Notes under the pieces: model-generated
The model's input: the letters and a program-made list of their open reading frames with translations, nothing else
Databases searched by the model: none
What the model was told of the DNA's origin: nothing
Made by a program: the position numbers and the translations under genes
NCBI GenBank assembly: GCA_963727415.1
Contig: CAVSGF010000002.1
Coordinates: 1,550,001-1,614,000 of the forward strand
From: DASQPR01 sp963727415
GTDB lineage: Bacteria; Actinomycetota; Actinomycetes; Mycobacteriales; Micromonosporaceae
Direction of reading: 5' to 3'
DNA: 64,000 nt
In this document: one piece after another, positions 53,643-62,351 of the stretch
Layout of the letters: each line of letters begins with the position of its first letter
Numbering within the stretch: position 1 is the stretch's first letter

Positions 53643-54700
53643 CGACATCGGCCGGCTCAAACAGCGTGGCGGTTCGCCTCGAGGGCCTGCACCGCAGCTT
53701 CGGTGGCGTCCAGGCCCTCGACGGGCTCGACCTCGACCTGGCGCCGGGTGAGCTTGTGGCGCTGCTCGGCCCGTCCGGATGCGGCAAGACCACCGCTCTG
53801 CGCGTGCTGGCGGGGCTTGAGGATCTCGACACCGGGCGCGTACTGGTCGGCGACCGCGACATCACTCACGTCCCGGCGAACCATCGGAACATGGGCATGG
53901 TGTTCCAGGCCTACAGCCTGTTCCCGCATCTGACCGCTCTGGAGAATGTCGGATTCGGCCTTCTGCTGCGCGGGCAACGCCCAGCCCAGCGACACGAACG
54001 AGCACGCAGCATGCTGGAACTGGTCGGGATCGGCGGCCACGCGGATCGCTATCCGCACCAGCTTTCCGGCGGCCAGCAGCAACGGGTGGCCCTGGCCCGT
54101 GCGCTTGCCATCGAGCCTGCGGTGTTGCTGCTCGACGAGCCGCTGTCCGCCCTGGATGCGAAGGTTCGGGTCCAGTTGCGCGATGAGATCCGGCGGATTC
54201 AGTCGGAGGTCGGCACCACGACGCTGTTCGTCACTCATGATCAGGAAGAAGCTCTGGCGCTGGCCGACCGGGTCGGTGTGATGCGCGATGGCAAACTGGA
54301 GCAACTCGGCCCGCCCGAGGACATCTATCAACGGCCCGCCAGTACGTTCGTCGCCGATTTCGTCGGTCTCTCCAACCGTTTACCCGGTCACGTCGTCGGC
54401 GACAGCGTGAAGGTCCTCGGCGCCTCGTTGCCCGTCGTCGGCGACGGGGCGCGTCGGGCCGACGGCAACGTTGTCGCCCTGATCCGCCCCGAGTCCGTCG
54501 AACTCGTCGTGGACGGGGGCGCCGAAGCGCGCGTGGTGGGGGCCAGCTTCCTCGGTTCGACCAGCCGCGTCACCGTGGCCCTGCCTGACGAGACGGTGGT
54601 CGTCGCGCAGGTGCCGAGTTCGACGTTGAGCGACTTCTCGCACGGAACGGCCGTGCGTGTGGTGTTGCGGCCGGTGCCGGTGGTGGTGGCGACCGAGTGA
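53639..54700 (+). CDS. Polyamine-type ABC importer ATP-binding protein (PotA-like)
   Basis: A 353-residue intact ATPase. Walker A GPSGCGKTTALRVL (about 45), Q-loop MVFQAYSLFPH, signature HQLSGGQQQRVALARAL, Walker B VLLLDEPLSALDAKVR, switch VTHDQEEAL, plus a C-terminal TOBE domain (about 280-353; IRPESVELVV). It closes the operon with the binding protein and two permeases. Spermidine/putrescine is a plausible substrate class, as are iron, thiamine or a choline-like compound given the divergent BetA-like gene. Confidence 0.85.
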   Translation: MTTSAGSNSVAVRLEGLHRSFGGVQALDGLDLDLAPGELVALLGPSGCGKTTALRVLAGLEDLDTGRVLVGDRDITHVPANHRNMGMVFQAYSLFPHLTALENVGFGLLLRGQRPAQRHERARSMLELVGIGGHADRYPHQLSGGQQQRVALARALAIEPAVLLLDEPLSALDAKVRVQLRDEIRRIQSEVGTTTLFVTHDQEEALALADRVGVMRDGKLEQLGPPEDIYQRPASTFVADFVGLSNRLPGHVVGDSVKVLGASLPVVGDGARRADGNVVALIRPESVELVVDGGAEARVVGASFLGSTSRVTVALPDETVVVAQVPSSTLSDFSHGTAVRVVLRPVPVVVATE

Positions 54701-54809
54701 CTCGCAGATGTCACAGCGCCGAATCCGACATCACCCCACCGGCGTCGCGGAGCAACACCGGCACGTGAGTCGGAGCCGTTCAAAGCCATGATGGCGGTCT
54801 GCGAACTAC

Positions 54810-55511
54810 TCAGGGCACCATGTAGGAGACGAGTTCCGGATCGTCGCCTACCCCACTGTCGCCGACGAAGCAGATCTGGGTGTACTTCGTGAGGACCAGC
54901 TTGCCGCTGCGCGCGTCTGGACCGTTGTCGAACAGCTGAAGCACGTGGTCGTGGTCCTTGACGCGCCAGCCGTCACCGCCGCCCATGTCCTCCGCGGTCA
55001 GGTTGTGGTTGTCGTAGGTCGAACAGAGGTCTTCCTGGCCCGGAATCGTCGGCGTCAATCCCGACGGGCTTCGCCAGTAGTCGAAGATGTACGAGTTCTT
55101 GTCCGTGCGGACATTGCCGCGACCGAGAAAGCAGTGTTTCCGATACCGCTGGGCGAGCGCGAGCGCTTGCTGGCCGACGCTGTCACCGTTCTGTCCGGAC
55201 GCCCTCAGGATCGGATTGTTCCCGTCGCGGACCACGTAGGTATCGGTCTCGAAGCTGACCGTGAGGTTCGACGGGTTGTACGACACGCAGTCCTCGGGCG
55301 ACGGCCAAGCGGGTGTGGTGGGCCGCGAAGTGGCCGTCGTACGGGTCGGCGCCGGAGTCGTGGTCGCGGCGGTCGACGTGCTGGCGGTCGAGACGGGGTT
55401 GAGTGCGCCGGACGACTCCGGGCCGGACTTGCCGGAGCAGCCGGCGCCGGCACCGAGAACAAGGAGAATTGCCGCTGTGGCTCCGACACGTGCATTTCCA
55501 ACACGCCGCAT
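54810..55511 (-). CDS. Putative lipoprotein, conserved hypothetical
   Basis: A 233-residue secreted lipoprotein. Signal MRRVGNARVG... with lipobox LGAGAGC (Cys25), a Ser/Thr/Ala-rich linker (about 30-70) and a folded C-terminal domain with paired cysteines and aromatic residues: CVSYNPSNLTV, YRKHCFLGRGN, DYWRSPSG, LQLFDNGPDARS and ICFVGDSG. No named family recognised. It lies convergent with the ABC operon and divergent from the acyl-CoA ligase gene. Confidence 0.75.
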   Translation of the reverse strand: MRRVGNARVGATAAILLVLGAGAGCSGKSGPESSGALNPVSTASTSTAATTTPAPTRTTATSRPTTPAWPSPEDCVSYNPSNLTVSFETDTYVVRDGNNPILRASGQNGDSVGQQALALAQRYRKHCFLGRGNVRTDKNSYIFDYWRSPSGLTPTIPGQEDLCSTYDNHNLTAEDMGGGDGWRVKDHDHVLQLFDNGPDARSGKLVLTKYTQICFVGDSGVGDDPELVSYMVP

Positions 55512-55643
55512 GCCGCAGGACGGTACATCCTTATGCGTCGGTGCGCTGTCAGGTAGGCGTCACGCCGGTTGATGGAGGAACCATCCATACCTCGGACGTC
55601 TTTAACGGAGGCTGGCCACATCGCCTTTGAGCTGATCGCTTCC

Positions 55644-55649
55644 TAGGTT
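55644..55649 (+). promoter_or_regulatory. Candidate -10 box of leaderless acyl-CoA ligase mRNA
   Basis: TAGGTT fits TANNNT and ends 6 nt before ATG 55656. No ribosome binding site precedes that ATG. No matching -35 seen. Confidence 0.35.
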
Positions 55650-55655
55650 TCTGAC

Positions 55656-57335
55656 ATGGACGCCCGCCCCGCCTCTCAAGCCGCCCAGTCCGTCGGCCCT
55701 CATGCGGCCGATGATCCCCGGCGGCCGGTCGGCGAGTTCCAGCCACGTTTCACCGGCTTCGCCGACTTTTTTCGCCATCGCACCGATCTCAACAGCCTGT
55801 ACCTGACGGAGCTACACCATGCGCGCGGCACACGTCGGGAGTGGACCGTGGGAACGTGGCGCGGTCGCGTCGAGGCGACCGCATGCTGGCTGCGCGAACA
55901 GGGCATCTCTTCCGGGCAGGCGGTGGCGACCCTAGCCGGCAACACCGCCGACGCGCTTGCCGTGGCGTACGCCTGCTGGCTGATCGGAGCCTGCTGCGTG
56001 CCATTGAATGCTCAGGAAGCCACCGATCAGCAGGCGTATGTGTTACGCGACTCCCAGGCCCGCATCCTGGTGCATTCGCCGGAGCACGTCGGCAGGGCCG
56101 TGATCCTGGCTACGACGACGTCGGTCCCGCACCATGGCACTTCCGACCTGCCCGCTGGCGGGGACGCCGCTGACGGCGGCGCGGCCAGCGGCTGGGACCG
56201 GGCGGCGTTGCGCCTGTACACCAGCGGGACCACTGGCCAACCCAAGGGGATCATCACGACGGTCGGCGGCCTGCTGACCGACCTGGACGCCCTGGCCCGT
56301 AGCCTCGCGTGGGACCACACCACCCGGGTCTACACCGTCCTGCCGGTGCACCACGCCAACGCCCTGGTTATCTCCAGCCTGCTGCCGTGGCTGACCGGAT
56401 CGTCAACGGTGCTGGCCGACCGGTTCCGTACCGAAACGTTCTGGCGCGACGTCGCCGACGAGCGCGTAACCACTGCCAGCCTCGTGCCCACCCTGCTGGA
56501 ATTCCTGCTCGCCGCTGACGGCGGCCCGCCCGGTCATTTCGACGAGGTGCTGTGCGGCGCGGGTCCGTTGCTGGTGGAGACGGCCCTGGAGTTCGAGGAA
56601 CGGTTTGCCGTCGCCATCCGGCACATCTACGGGCTGTCCGAGACCACCTGCGTCGCGTGCGCCATGCCCACCCTGCCAGTCGACGAGCGGCGCCGCTGGC
56701 ACTCCGCCTTCGGGTTCCCCAGCATCGGCCAGCCACTGCCCCACGTGGAGATGGCGGTCCTGCACCCGGTCACCGGGCAGGCCGCTCCGGCCGAGGTCCG
56801 CGGCGAGCTAGCGGTCCGCGGCGCGATCGTGATGCAGGGGTACGCCGGCCGCCCGGACGCCACCGCGGATGCGTTCCGCGGCGGCTGGTTCCATACCGGC
56901 GACGAAGGTTTCTGGCGGCCCGGACCCGACGGGCGCCCAGCGTACTTCATCACCGGCCGCATCAAGGAACTGATCATCCGTGGGGGCCACAACATCTCGC
57001 CATTCGAGATCGACGAGGTGCTGCGCAGCCACCCGCAGGTCAAGTTCGCCCTCGCGGTGCCGTTCGAGCACCGTGTCTACGGCGACGAGATCGCCGCCTA
57101 CGTCGTCACCGAAGGGTCGCTGTCCGAGCAGGACGTCCTCAGCCACTGTGCCGCCCGGCTCGATTTCGCGCATCAGCCGAAGGTCGTCATCTTCGGAGAC
57201 GACGTCCCCTACACCGCTACCGGCAAGGCCAAACGGATCGAGTTGAAGAACCGGCTCGCCAGTCAACTCGCCCAGTACCGGGAAGCGACCTTCCGCCGCC
57301 CGAAGCCTATCGCGGCGCCCGAGGGACCCCGATGA
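55656..57335 (+). CDS. AMP-forming acyl-CoA synthetase/ligase
   Basis: A 559-residue ANL-superfamily enzyme that adenylates a carboxylic acid and transfers it to CoA. Motifs: P-loop LYTSGTTGQPKGI (about 187), YGLSETT (about 327), the HTGDEGFW Asp (about 413), GRIKELIIRGGHNISP hinge (about 433) and the catalytic Lys in PYTATGKAKRIELK (about 530). The substrate is unclear: medium-chain, aromatic or crotonobetaine-type acids all fit. It ends with an ATGA overlap to a short ORF and lies 70 bp before an SDR, as in beta-oxidation-like clusters. Confidence 0.85.
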   Translation: MDARPASQAAQSVGPHAADDPRRPVGEFQPRFTGFADFFRHRTDLNSLYLTELHHARGTRREWTVGTWRGRVEATACWLREQGISSGQAVATLAGNTADALAVAYACWLIGACCVPLNAQEATDQQAYVLRDSQARILVHSPEHVGRAVILATTTSVPHHGTSDLPAGGDAADGGAASGWDRAALRLYTSGTTGQPKGIITTVGGLLTDLDALARSLAWDHTTRVYTVLPVHHANALVISSLLPWLTGSSTVLADRFRTETFWRDVADERVTTASLVPTLLEFLLAADGGPPGHFDEVLCGAGPLLVETALEFEERFAVAIRHIYGLSETTCVACAMPTLPVDERRRWHSAFGFPSIGQPLPHVEMAVLHPVTGQAAPAEVRGELAVRGAIVMQGYAGRPDATADAFRGGWFHTGDEGFWRPGPDGRPAYFITGRIKELIIRGGHNISPFEIDEVLRSHPQVKFALAVPFEHRVYGDEIAAYVVTEGSLSEQDVLSHCAARLDFAHQPKVVIFGDDVPYTATGKAKRIELKNRLASQLAQYREATFRRPKPIAAPEGPR

Positions 57336-57409
57336 GAGGCCTGGCATCGGCGCACACCATGGGCCCCGCTCGCGAGTCCGCCGTCACTCTCCCGGAAGTA
57401 GCCGCATGA
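57332..57409 (+). CDS. Possible 25-aa coupled small ORF
   Basis: It starts inside the ligase stop (ATGA at 57332-57335) and stops overlapping the SDR start (ATGA at 57406-57409). The peptide is MRGLASAHTMGPARESAV with a short tail. Its exact fit between two genes could be a translational-coupling device; the peptide itself looks featureless. Low confidence. Confidence 0.25.
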   Translation: MRGLASAHTMGPARESAVTLPEVAA

Positions 57410-58224
57410 ACCTCACGGATCGGGTCGCGATCGTCACCGGTGCCGGTCGCGGCATCGGCCAGGCGATCGCCGTCAAGCTCGCCGCGCACGGCGCCGACGT
57501 CGTCGTCAACGATCTCGACTCAGAGCCTGCAGCGGATACTGTCGCGCTCATCCAGAAGGCCGGCCGGCGGGCCGTGGCCGTGCCGGGCAGCGTCAGCGAT
57601 CCGGCATTCCCCGGCCGCGCCGTCGACGCGGCGGTCGGCGAGTTGGGCGGTCTCGACATCATTGTCAACAACGCCGGCTACACCTGGGACGCGGTCATCC
57701 ACAAGACCACCGACGAGCAGTGGACGGCCATCCTCGACGTGCACCTCACCGCACCATTCCGGCTGCTGCGCGCCGCACAGCCGGTCCTTAAGCACCTGGC
57801 CGGTCAGGATCGGTCGGCCGGGGTGACACGGCATCGCAAGGTCGTCAACGTGTCATCGATCTCGGCACTGTCCGGCAACCCCGGGCAGGCCAACTACGCG
57901 GCCGCGAAGGCCGGCATCGTGGGCCTGACCAAGACACTGGCCAAGGAGTGGGGCCGGTACGCCGTGAACGTCAACGCGGTCGCCTATGGCGTCATCCAAA
58001 CCCGGCTCACGGACCCGGATGGCCCCGGCCGAATCGACATCGACGGCCGGACGCTGACCGTCGGCGTCAGCGGCGACATCGCCTCCGGTCTCGCTCATTC
58101 AATCCCGCTGGGGCGCGTCGGCACTGTGCAGGAGGCCGCCGGCGCGGCGTACCTGCTGTGCACCCCGGAGGCCGACTACATCACCGGTGAGGTCCTTACC
58201 TGTTCCGGCGGCTACGCCTTCTGA
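57406..58224 (+). CDS. Short-chain dehydrogenase, FabG-like 3-ketoacyl reductase
   Basis: A 272-residue classical SDR: VTGAGRGIGQAIA cofactor motif (about 11), NNAG (about 87), catalytic Ser in NVSSIS (about 150), YAAAK (Tyr/Lys about 164/168), and a C-terminal ITGEVLTCSGGYAF typical of FabG/HBDH enzymes. It follows the acyl-CoA ligase and could reduce or oxidise the CoA ester intermediate of the same pathway. Confidence 0.83.
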   Translation: MNLTDRVAIVTGAGRGIGQAIAVKLAAHGADVVVNDLDSEPAADTVALIQKAGRRAVAVPGSVSDPAFPGRAVDAAVGELGGLDIIVNNAGYTWDAVIHKTTDEQWTAILDVHLTAPFRLLRAAQPVLKHLAGQDRSAGVTRHRKVVNVSSISALSGNPGQANYAAAKAGIVGLTKTLAKEWGRYAVNVNAVAYGVIQTRLTDPDGPGRIDIDGRTLTVGVSGDIASGLAHSIPLGRVGTVQEAAGAAYLLCTPEADYITGEVLTCSGGYAF

Positions 58225-58483
58225 AAGGAGTGCCGGCGCCGCGGCCCCGGCCGGTCACTCCGCGGCCAGTTGGTGATGGTTTCCCAGATCGAGTCGATCA
58301 CCGAGCCCCTCCCATGACCGGTTTGCCCACGGCTTACTTGGGGCGACGCCGGCCATGGTCGCTGCGAAAACAAAGATCGGATTTCACCGACTCGCTGCGA
58401 GCGCCGACGCCCGAGAGGACTCTTAGAGGGGAGCGGTGGCGCCACTTGTCGGCGTTGCCATGAAGGCATGGAGGTGGGAAAGC

Positions 58484-59104
58484 ATGTATGCGCGCTCAAC
58501 CACGATCATCACGGACATCTCCCAGCTTGACCGCGCCGCCACGATGCTGCGTGACGATGTCATGCCCGCGCTGATGAACATCGAAGGCTGTATCGGCTTA
58601 TCAGGCTTGATCGACCGGGAATCCGGCCGCTGCATCGCCACGTCGGCGTGGGAGTCGATGGAGGCGATGAGGTCGGGCGATGGGCAGGTTGGCATGATGC
58701 GCAGCCAGTTCATCGACGCGGTCGGCGGTAGGGAGCCGCTGGTGCAGGAGTGGGACATCCCGGTAATGCACCGTGCCCACGTATCGCCAAGCGGCGCGTA
58801 CGCCCGGGTGTCCTGGCTACAGGGAGACCGGTCGGCCATCGATGACTCGCTCGACGAGTTCCGGATGATCCTGCCAGAACTGGACAACCTGTCCGGTTTC
58901 TGCAGCGCGAGCCTTCTGATCAATCGGGACACCGGCCTGTCCGTCTCGACGGTGATCTACGACAGCGCTGAGGCGGTGGCGACCACGCGAGCTGACGCGC
59001 AGGCGTTGCGAGTGAGGACCGCCCAGCGGACCGGGACCGAGGTGCTGGACGTCGCCGAGTTCGAACTCGCGGTCGCGCACCTGAGGGTTCCCGAGCTGGT
59101 GTAG
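58484..59104 (+). CDS. Duplicated ABM-like dimeric alpha/beta-barrel protein
   Basis: A 206-residue protein with two ferredoxin-like halves: the first YARSTTIITDISQLDRAA... with IEGCIGLSGLIDRESGRCIA and TSAWESMEAM; the second AYARVSWLQGDRSAIDDSL with LDNLSGFCSASLLINRDTG and TVIYDSAEAV. The repeated pattern (GL.GL.D.E.G / GFC.AS..N.DTG) resembles antibiotic-biosynthesis-monooxygenase fold tandem proteins. GGAGGT precedes ATG 58484. Enzymatic activity is unproven. Confidence 0.65.
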   Translation: MYARSTTIITDISQLDRAATMLRDDVMPALMNIEGCIGLSGLIDRESGRCIATSAWESMEAMRSGDGQVGMMRSQFIDAVGGREPLVQEWDIPVMHRAHVSPSGAYARVSWLQGDRSAIDDSLDEFRMILPELDNLSGFCSASLLINRDTGLSVSTVIYDSAEAVATTRADAQALRVRTAQRTGTEVLDVAEFELAVAHLRVPELV

Positions 59105-59248
59105 ACGATCCGCTGGCGACGCCTGCGCCTCCCGCACCGTCCCCCTCAGCGGCCTGACGAGAGGGGCGCCCGTGCGGGAGGTCGCGGCCTCGCTCGTGCC
59201 GGCGGTCGAGACTACGCGGCAGGGCCGAGGCTCGTGTCCGGGTTCCGC

Positions 59249-60277
59249 TCAGCCGCCGAGCGCGTTCACCTCGTCCATGATGGTCTCGATTTGCAGGCCG
59301 CCCTGGATCGGATAGTTCGTGAAGCCCAGGTAGCCCCACCAGTCCCAGCAGCCGTACGGGTTGGCCCCGCTCGTGGTGGCCTGCGGGTACAGCACGATCA
59401 TGTTGTTCGTGTCGGCGTACTGGTCGAGATTCGCGTCGTCGACGAACGCGGTGCCGATGGTGTCGTACCCCTGGCCGCAGCCGTGCAGCGCGACCATGAG
59501 CCGGCAGGTCGCCCCGGCGGCGCAGGACGACGGCACGTAGGCGAACGCTTTGGCGCCCATGGAAAGCGCGGCCGCCGAGCCGCCGATCGCGTAGTCGTCC
59601 TGGTTGAACCGGATGAGCGTGCCGGTCAGCGAACCGGTGTTAGCGGCTTTCACGGAGCCGAACAGCTTGGTCAGGAACGCTCGTTGCGGATCGGTACCGC
59701 AGTTGTTGAGGAACGGCGACGATGTGCTGGTGCACGCGACCGGCCCGTACGGAGTCACCCAGGCGTGCCCGGAGGAGCCCGTCACGTACTGCACGTTCGC
59801 GCCGAAGTACTGATAGAAGCCGGCCAGGTCGCTGGTGAGGCTGCCGGCCACGGTGGTGTCGTTGGAGCCGTGGTAGACGTAGACGGGCTGGCCGGACAGG
59901 TGGCTGATCGGATCGATCCAGCCATAGGAGGACCAGAGGCTCGCATCGGCTTCCAGCGTGGGCAGATAGTCCGGCCAGATGTCGTCTCCGCAGCCGTACA
60001 TCGCCTGGTAGACGTTGTTCTGAGCGCAGTAGTACGGCCCGGCCGCGAAGATGGCGGCGCCGCGGATGCGGCTTGAGTACGCGACTTGCAGCTGGGTGGC
60101 CATGTAGCCCCCGGACGAGACGCCGCTGACGTACACCCCGGAGATGTGGTACGCCCGCAACGAGCCAGATGCGGGGGCAACGGTGTGCGGGGTGGCCGCC
60201 CGCGCGGGTGCGGCGACGCCGCACACCGCCAGCAGCGCTGGGATACTCACTATGGCGATGCGCCGCAGAAGTCTCAT
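59249..60277 (-). CDS. Secreted PHB-depolymerase-like esterase
   Basis: A 342-residue secreted alpha/beta hydrolase. The signal peptide (about 1-28) ends APARA-A. The nucleophile elbow is VSGVSSGGYMATQLQ (Ser about 54), the acid likely in VYHGSNDTTV (about 140), the catalytic His in SGHAWVTPYGP (about 170), and a late MVALHGCGQGYDTIGTAFVD block matches type-1 (LpqC/PHB depolymerase) proteins. Cys-rich segments (YCAQ, YGCGDD, CTSTSS, NNCG, CAAGATC) suggest disulfides. It would degrade polyhydroxyalkanoates or other esters outside the cell. Confidence 0.78.
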   Translation of the reverse strand: MRLLRRIAIVSIPALLAVCGVAAPARAATPHTVAPASGSLRAYHISGVYVSGVSSGGYMATQLQVAYSSRIRGAAIFAAGPYYCAQNNVYQAMYGCGDDIWPDYLPTLEADASLWSSYGWIDPISHLSGQPVYVYHGSNDTTVAGSLTSDLAGFYQYFGANVQYVTGSSGHAWVTPYGPVACTSTSSPFLNNCGTDPQRAFLTKLFGSVKAANTGSLTGTLIRFNQDDYAIGGSAAALSMGAKAFAYVPSSCAAGATCRLMVALHGCGQGYDTIGTAFVDDANLDQYADTNNMIVLYPQATTSGANPYGCWDWWGYLGFTNYPIQGGLQIETIMDEVNALGG

Positions 60278-60337
60278 GTGGTGACGCTAGAGTCTGCGGG
60301 CCGGCGGCGGGACGGTTGCCGCCCATACGTTTATGCC

Positions 60338-60377
60338 GGTCTATGTGGTGCCGGCGAACACCCGCACCACATAGACC
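60338..60377. promoter_or_regulatory. Perfect 14-bp inverted repeat upstream of the esterase gene
   Basis: Arms GGTCTATGTGGTGC (60338-60351) and GCACCACATAGACC (60364-60377) around a 12-nt loop, 61 bp upstream of the divergent esterase start. A third related half-site GCACCATGTGG follows (60379-60389). Perfect symmetry in a divergent promoter region suggests an operator; a hairpin in RNA is also possible. Confidence 0.5.
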
Positions 60378-60452
60378 TGCACCATGTGGAGCGAGCGGGC
60401 GGAGCGGGCCTTCGTGGCGCCGCGCCGCGCTGCGGGAACGCGGGGGACCGCA

Positions 60453-60480
60453 TTGAACAGCCACCTACACCATCTACTGT
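60453..60480 (+). promoter_or_regulatory. Promoter of a leaderless gene
   Basis: TTGAAC (60453-60458), a 16-bp spacer and TACTGT (60475-60480), with ATG 60488 seven nt after the -10 box. Transcription would start at the initiator ATG; another ATG at 60482 is too close to the -10 box. Confidence 0.55.
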
Positions 60481-60487
60481 GATGGAG

Positions 60488-60763
60488 ATGGGCGTCGAAC
60501 AGATCCGGGACTGGTTTGCGACCCTGCCTCCGCAGGCCCGCGTCGACTGGCTTGAGGTGGGGCAGACCGGAGCCGGGCTCACCCCCGGCCTGCTGACGAC
60601 GCTTCCGGTGGAGCGCAGGCCGGGCCACGCCGACGCTTGGGTGCTCGGTCCGGTCTACTCGAAGTGGCTTGTAACCGTGGCCGATTCGCCGGCCTACGCC
60701 CTGTCGGAGCTGTTCGGCGAATTCCTGGCGGCGGAGTACTCGCGCTGGTACGACGTCGAATAG
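60488..60763 (+). CDS. Small conserved-looking hypothetical protein
   Basis: A 91-residue soluble protein starting MGVEQIRDWFATLPPQARVD, with DAWVLGPVYSKWLVTVADS and a C-terminal FLAAEYSRWYDVE. It is acidic and Trp-rich with no domain I recognise. The start at 60488 fits the leaderless promoter. It sits between the esterase and the type VII-associated cluster; membership in the latter is not clear. Confidence 0.55.
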   Translation: MGVEQIRDWFATLPPQARVDWLEVGQTGAGLTPGLLTTLPVERRPGHADAWVLGPVYSKWLVTVADSPAYALSELFGEFLAAEYSRWYDVE

Positions 60764-60862
60764 CCATGGTGCCAATCTCACAGTCGCCCGGCTTCCGTCA
60801 ATAGGCTACTGTCCTCCACACCGGCGGCGATGATCGTTGCCGACTGGCTCTAGGACAGCGTG

Positions 60863-61681
60863 ATGGCCGACAGCGTGTCAAGCACGTCGCACCTCTCGAT
60901 CACCTTCACCACGGAAGAGGTGAGGGTGCTCGCTGCGGAGCTGGGCTACGACCCGCAGCAGACCGGCGTGGCGCCGCCGATCGAATCGACCCGGCGTGAG
61001 CGTGAGATCGCGCTCGCCGCGGCGGCGCGGTCGCTACGCTCCCGGCGGGTCATCACCGGAACCGACGGCGATTGGCAGATCGCCGAACCGGTTGCCGCGC
61101 TTGTGGACATCGTGTGCCGGCCGCTGGCGCGCCTCGCCCTTTACGGCCCCGTGCGAGTCCGCTACCTGATACGCGCTGACGCGAGCATTCGGGTTGAGCA
61201 GCGCGACGGGCTTCACCGCTTCATGCCCTTCGCCACCGCCGACCTGCTCCGTCGGGTGATGGCCGACGCCGGCCTGGCGCCCGATCAGCGGCCCGGGCGC
61301 GGAGAGCCGATCGACCTTCCCGCCGGCGCCTACGCCCGCCTACGTCGAACCCTGCACGATGGTTCGCGACAGCAGGACACCGCCTCCATGGCCATGGTCA
61401 GCGACGCCGGCATTCCGGATGGCATCCTCCATGCGCTGGCGAGTCGCGCGGAACGATCCTTGTCGGTACGGCGTCGTGTCGGCGGCCGGATCATCGGGGT
61501 GGAGCTGACGTGGGTCGACGCAGGCGAGGACGGCCTATGGGAACTTCCCGCAATTGACCAGCCGATGGCCGGCGGCGACAGCTCGGAGCGCCTCGGTGAC
61601 GAGCTGACGGTGCGCATGGCGCCAACCTCCCCGCAGGTCATCGCGACAGCGATAACCGGCTGCCTGCGAGGCTTGGATTGA
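60863..61681 (+). CDS. EspG-family ESX secretion-associated chaperone
   Basis: A 272-residue protein fitting EspG in length and layout: an N-terminal ITFTTEEVRVLAAELGYDP segment, a Leu-Ala-Gly central beta sheet (YGPVRVRYLIRADASIRVEQ), a linker LLRRVMADAGLAPDQ, and a C-terminal sheet with VRRRVGGRIIGVELTWVDAG before LPAIDQPM. EspG proteins bind PE/PPE or other WXG-type substrates in the cytosol and deliver them to the ESX ATPase. It lies just before a WXG100 pair. ATG 60863 or GTG 60860. Confidence 0.65.
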   Translation: MADSVSSTSHLSITFTTEEVRVLAAELGYDPQQTGVAPPIESTRREREIALAAAARSLRSRRVITGTDGDWQIAEPVAALVDIVCRPLARLALYGPVRVRYLIRADASIRVEQRDGLHRFMPFATADLLRRVMADAGLAPDQRPGRGEPIDLPAGAYARLRRTLHDGSRQQDTASMAMVSDAGIPDGILHALASRAERSLSVRRRVGGRIIGVELTWVDAGEDGLWELPAIDQPMAGGDSSERLGDELTVRMAPTSPQVIATAITGCLRGLD

Positions 61682-61809
61682 GTCACGTCGGGGCGCGGGG
61701 CAGCCGACGGCCGGAGGGCCGCTCCACCTCAGCGGCGGCGCGACAGCGTTGCCTGCATTATGTTCTCACCAGGCGGCTCCCTGACCGCCGACAGAGCGGA
61801 GGAAACAGC

Positions 61810-62073
61810 ATGGCAGTCATCGGCGGCGAGATCGAGCAGCTTGCGGCACTGAAGGCTTTGTTCGACCGGCAATCGGCCATGATCGGAGAGATCGTGTCGA
61901 GCATCCGGTCGCAGATGGGAAACACGTACTGGGAGGGACCGGCGGCGACCAGGTTCCGCGGTGACTGGCAGAGCACTCACGAGTCGCAACTTCAGCGGCT
62001 GCAGACGCAGCTCACCGAGTGCGCCACCGAGGTATCACGCCGACGTGAGATGCTGATCCGAGCCGGTTCGTGA
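61810..62073 (+). CDS. WXG100-family protein (EsxA/CFP-10-like)
   Basis: An 87-residue helical hairpin protein with the turn motif YWEGPAATRFRGDW (W-x-G) at about residues 39-52 and the two heptad-rich helices on either side (EIEQLAALKALFDRQSAMIG; QLQRLQTQLTECATEVSRRR). It lacks a signal peptide, as expected for type VII substrates. A GGAGGA lies 7 nt before ATG 61810. It overlaps the next gene by 4 nt (GTGA), giving a coupled pair that could form a heterodimer. Confidence 0.8.
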   Translation: MAVIGGEIEQLAALKALFDRQSAMIGEIVSSIRSQMGNTYWEGPAATRFRGDWQSTHESQLQRLQTQLTECATEVSRRREMLIRAGS

Positions 62074-62345
62074 ACGGCGGCACGTCGGTGGCAACCCGCG
62101 AAGAGCTCCTGGAGCTGGCCAACCGCATCGGCAGGCTTGGCGATGAGATGGGGTGGATCGGCGACCAGCTCAATCACCGCGCCAACAGCACGCTGTGGTC
62201 GTGCGCCAAGGCGGACCGGTACCGGGCAGCCCTGTCCGTGCGCCGCAGTGAGGCCCGGCGGCTCGCCAACGAGATCTACTTCCTCGCCTACTGGGCAAAA
62301 GTCCAGGCTGCGACGGCTTCGCCGGCGCAGAACCCACATGCCTAG
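62070..62345 (+). CDS. WXG100-like partner protein with WSC turn
   Basis: A 91-residue helical protein with the W-x-G position occupied by Cys: LWSCAKADRYRAAL (about 49-62). Flanking helices are LLELANRIGRLGDEMGWIGD and RSEARRLANEIYFLAYWAKV. GTG 62070 overlaps the preceding gene. Size, turn position and gene order mark it as the second WXG partner, though the missing glycine is atypical. Confidence 0.65.
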   Translation: MNGGTSVATREELLELANRIGRLGDEMGWIGDQLNHRANSTLWSCAKADRYRAALSVRRSEARRLANEIYFLAYWAKVQAATASPAQNPHA

Positions 62346-62351
62346 GGACCC

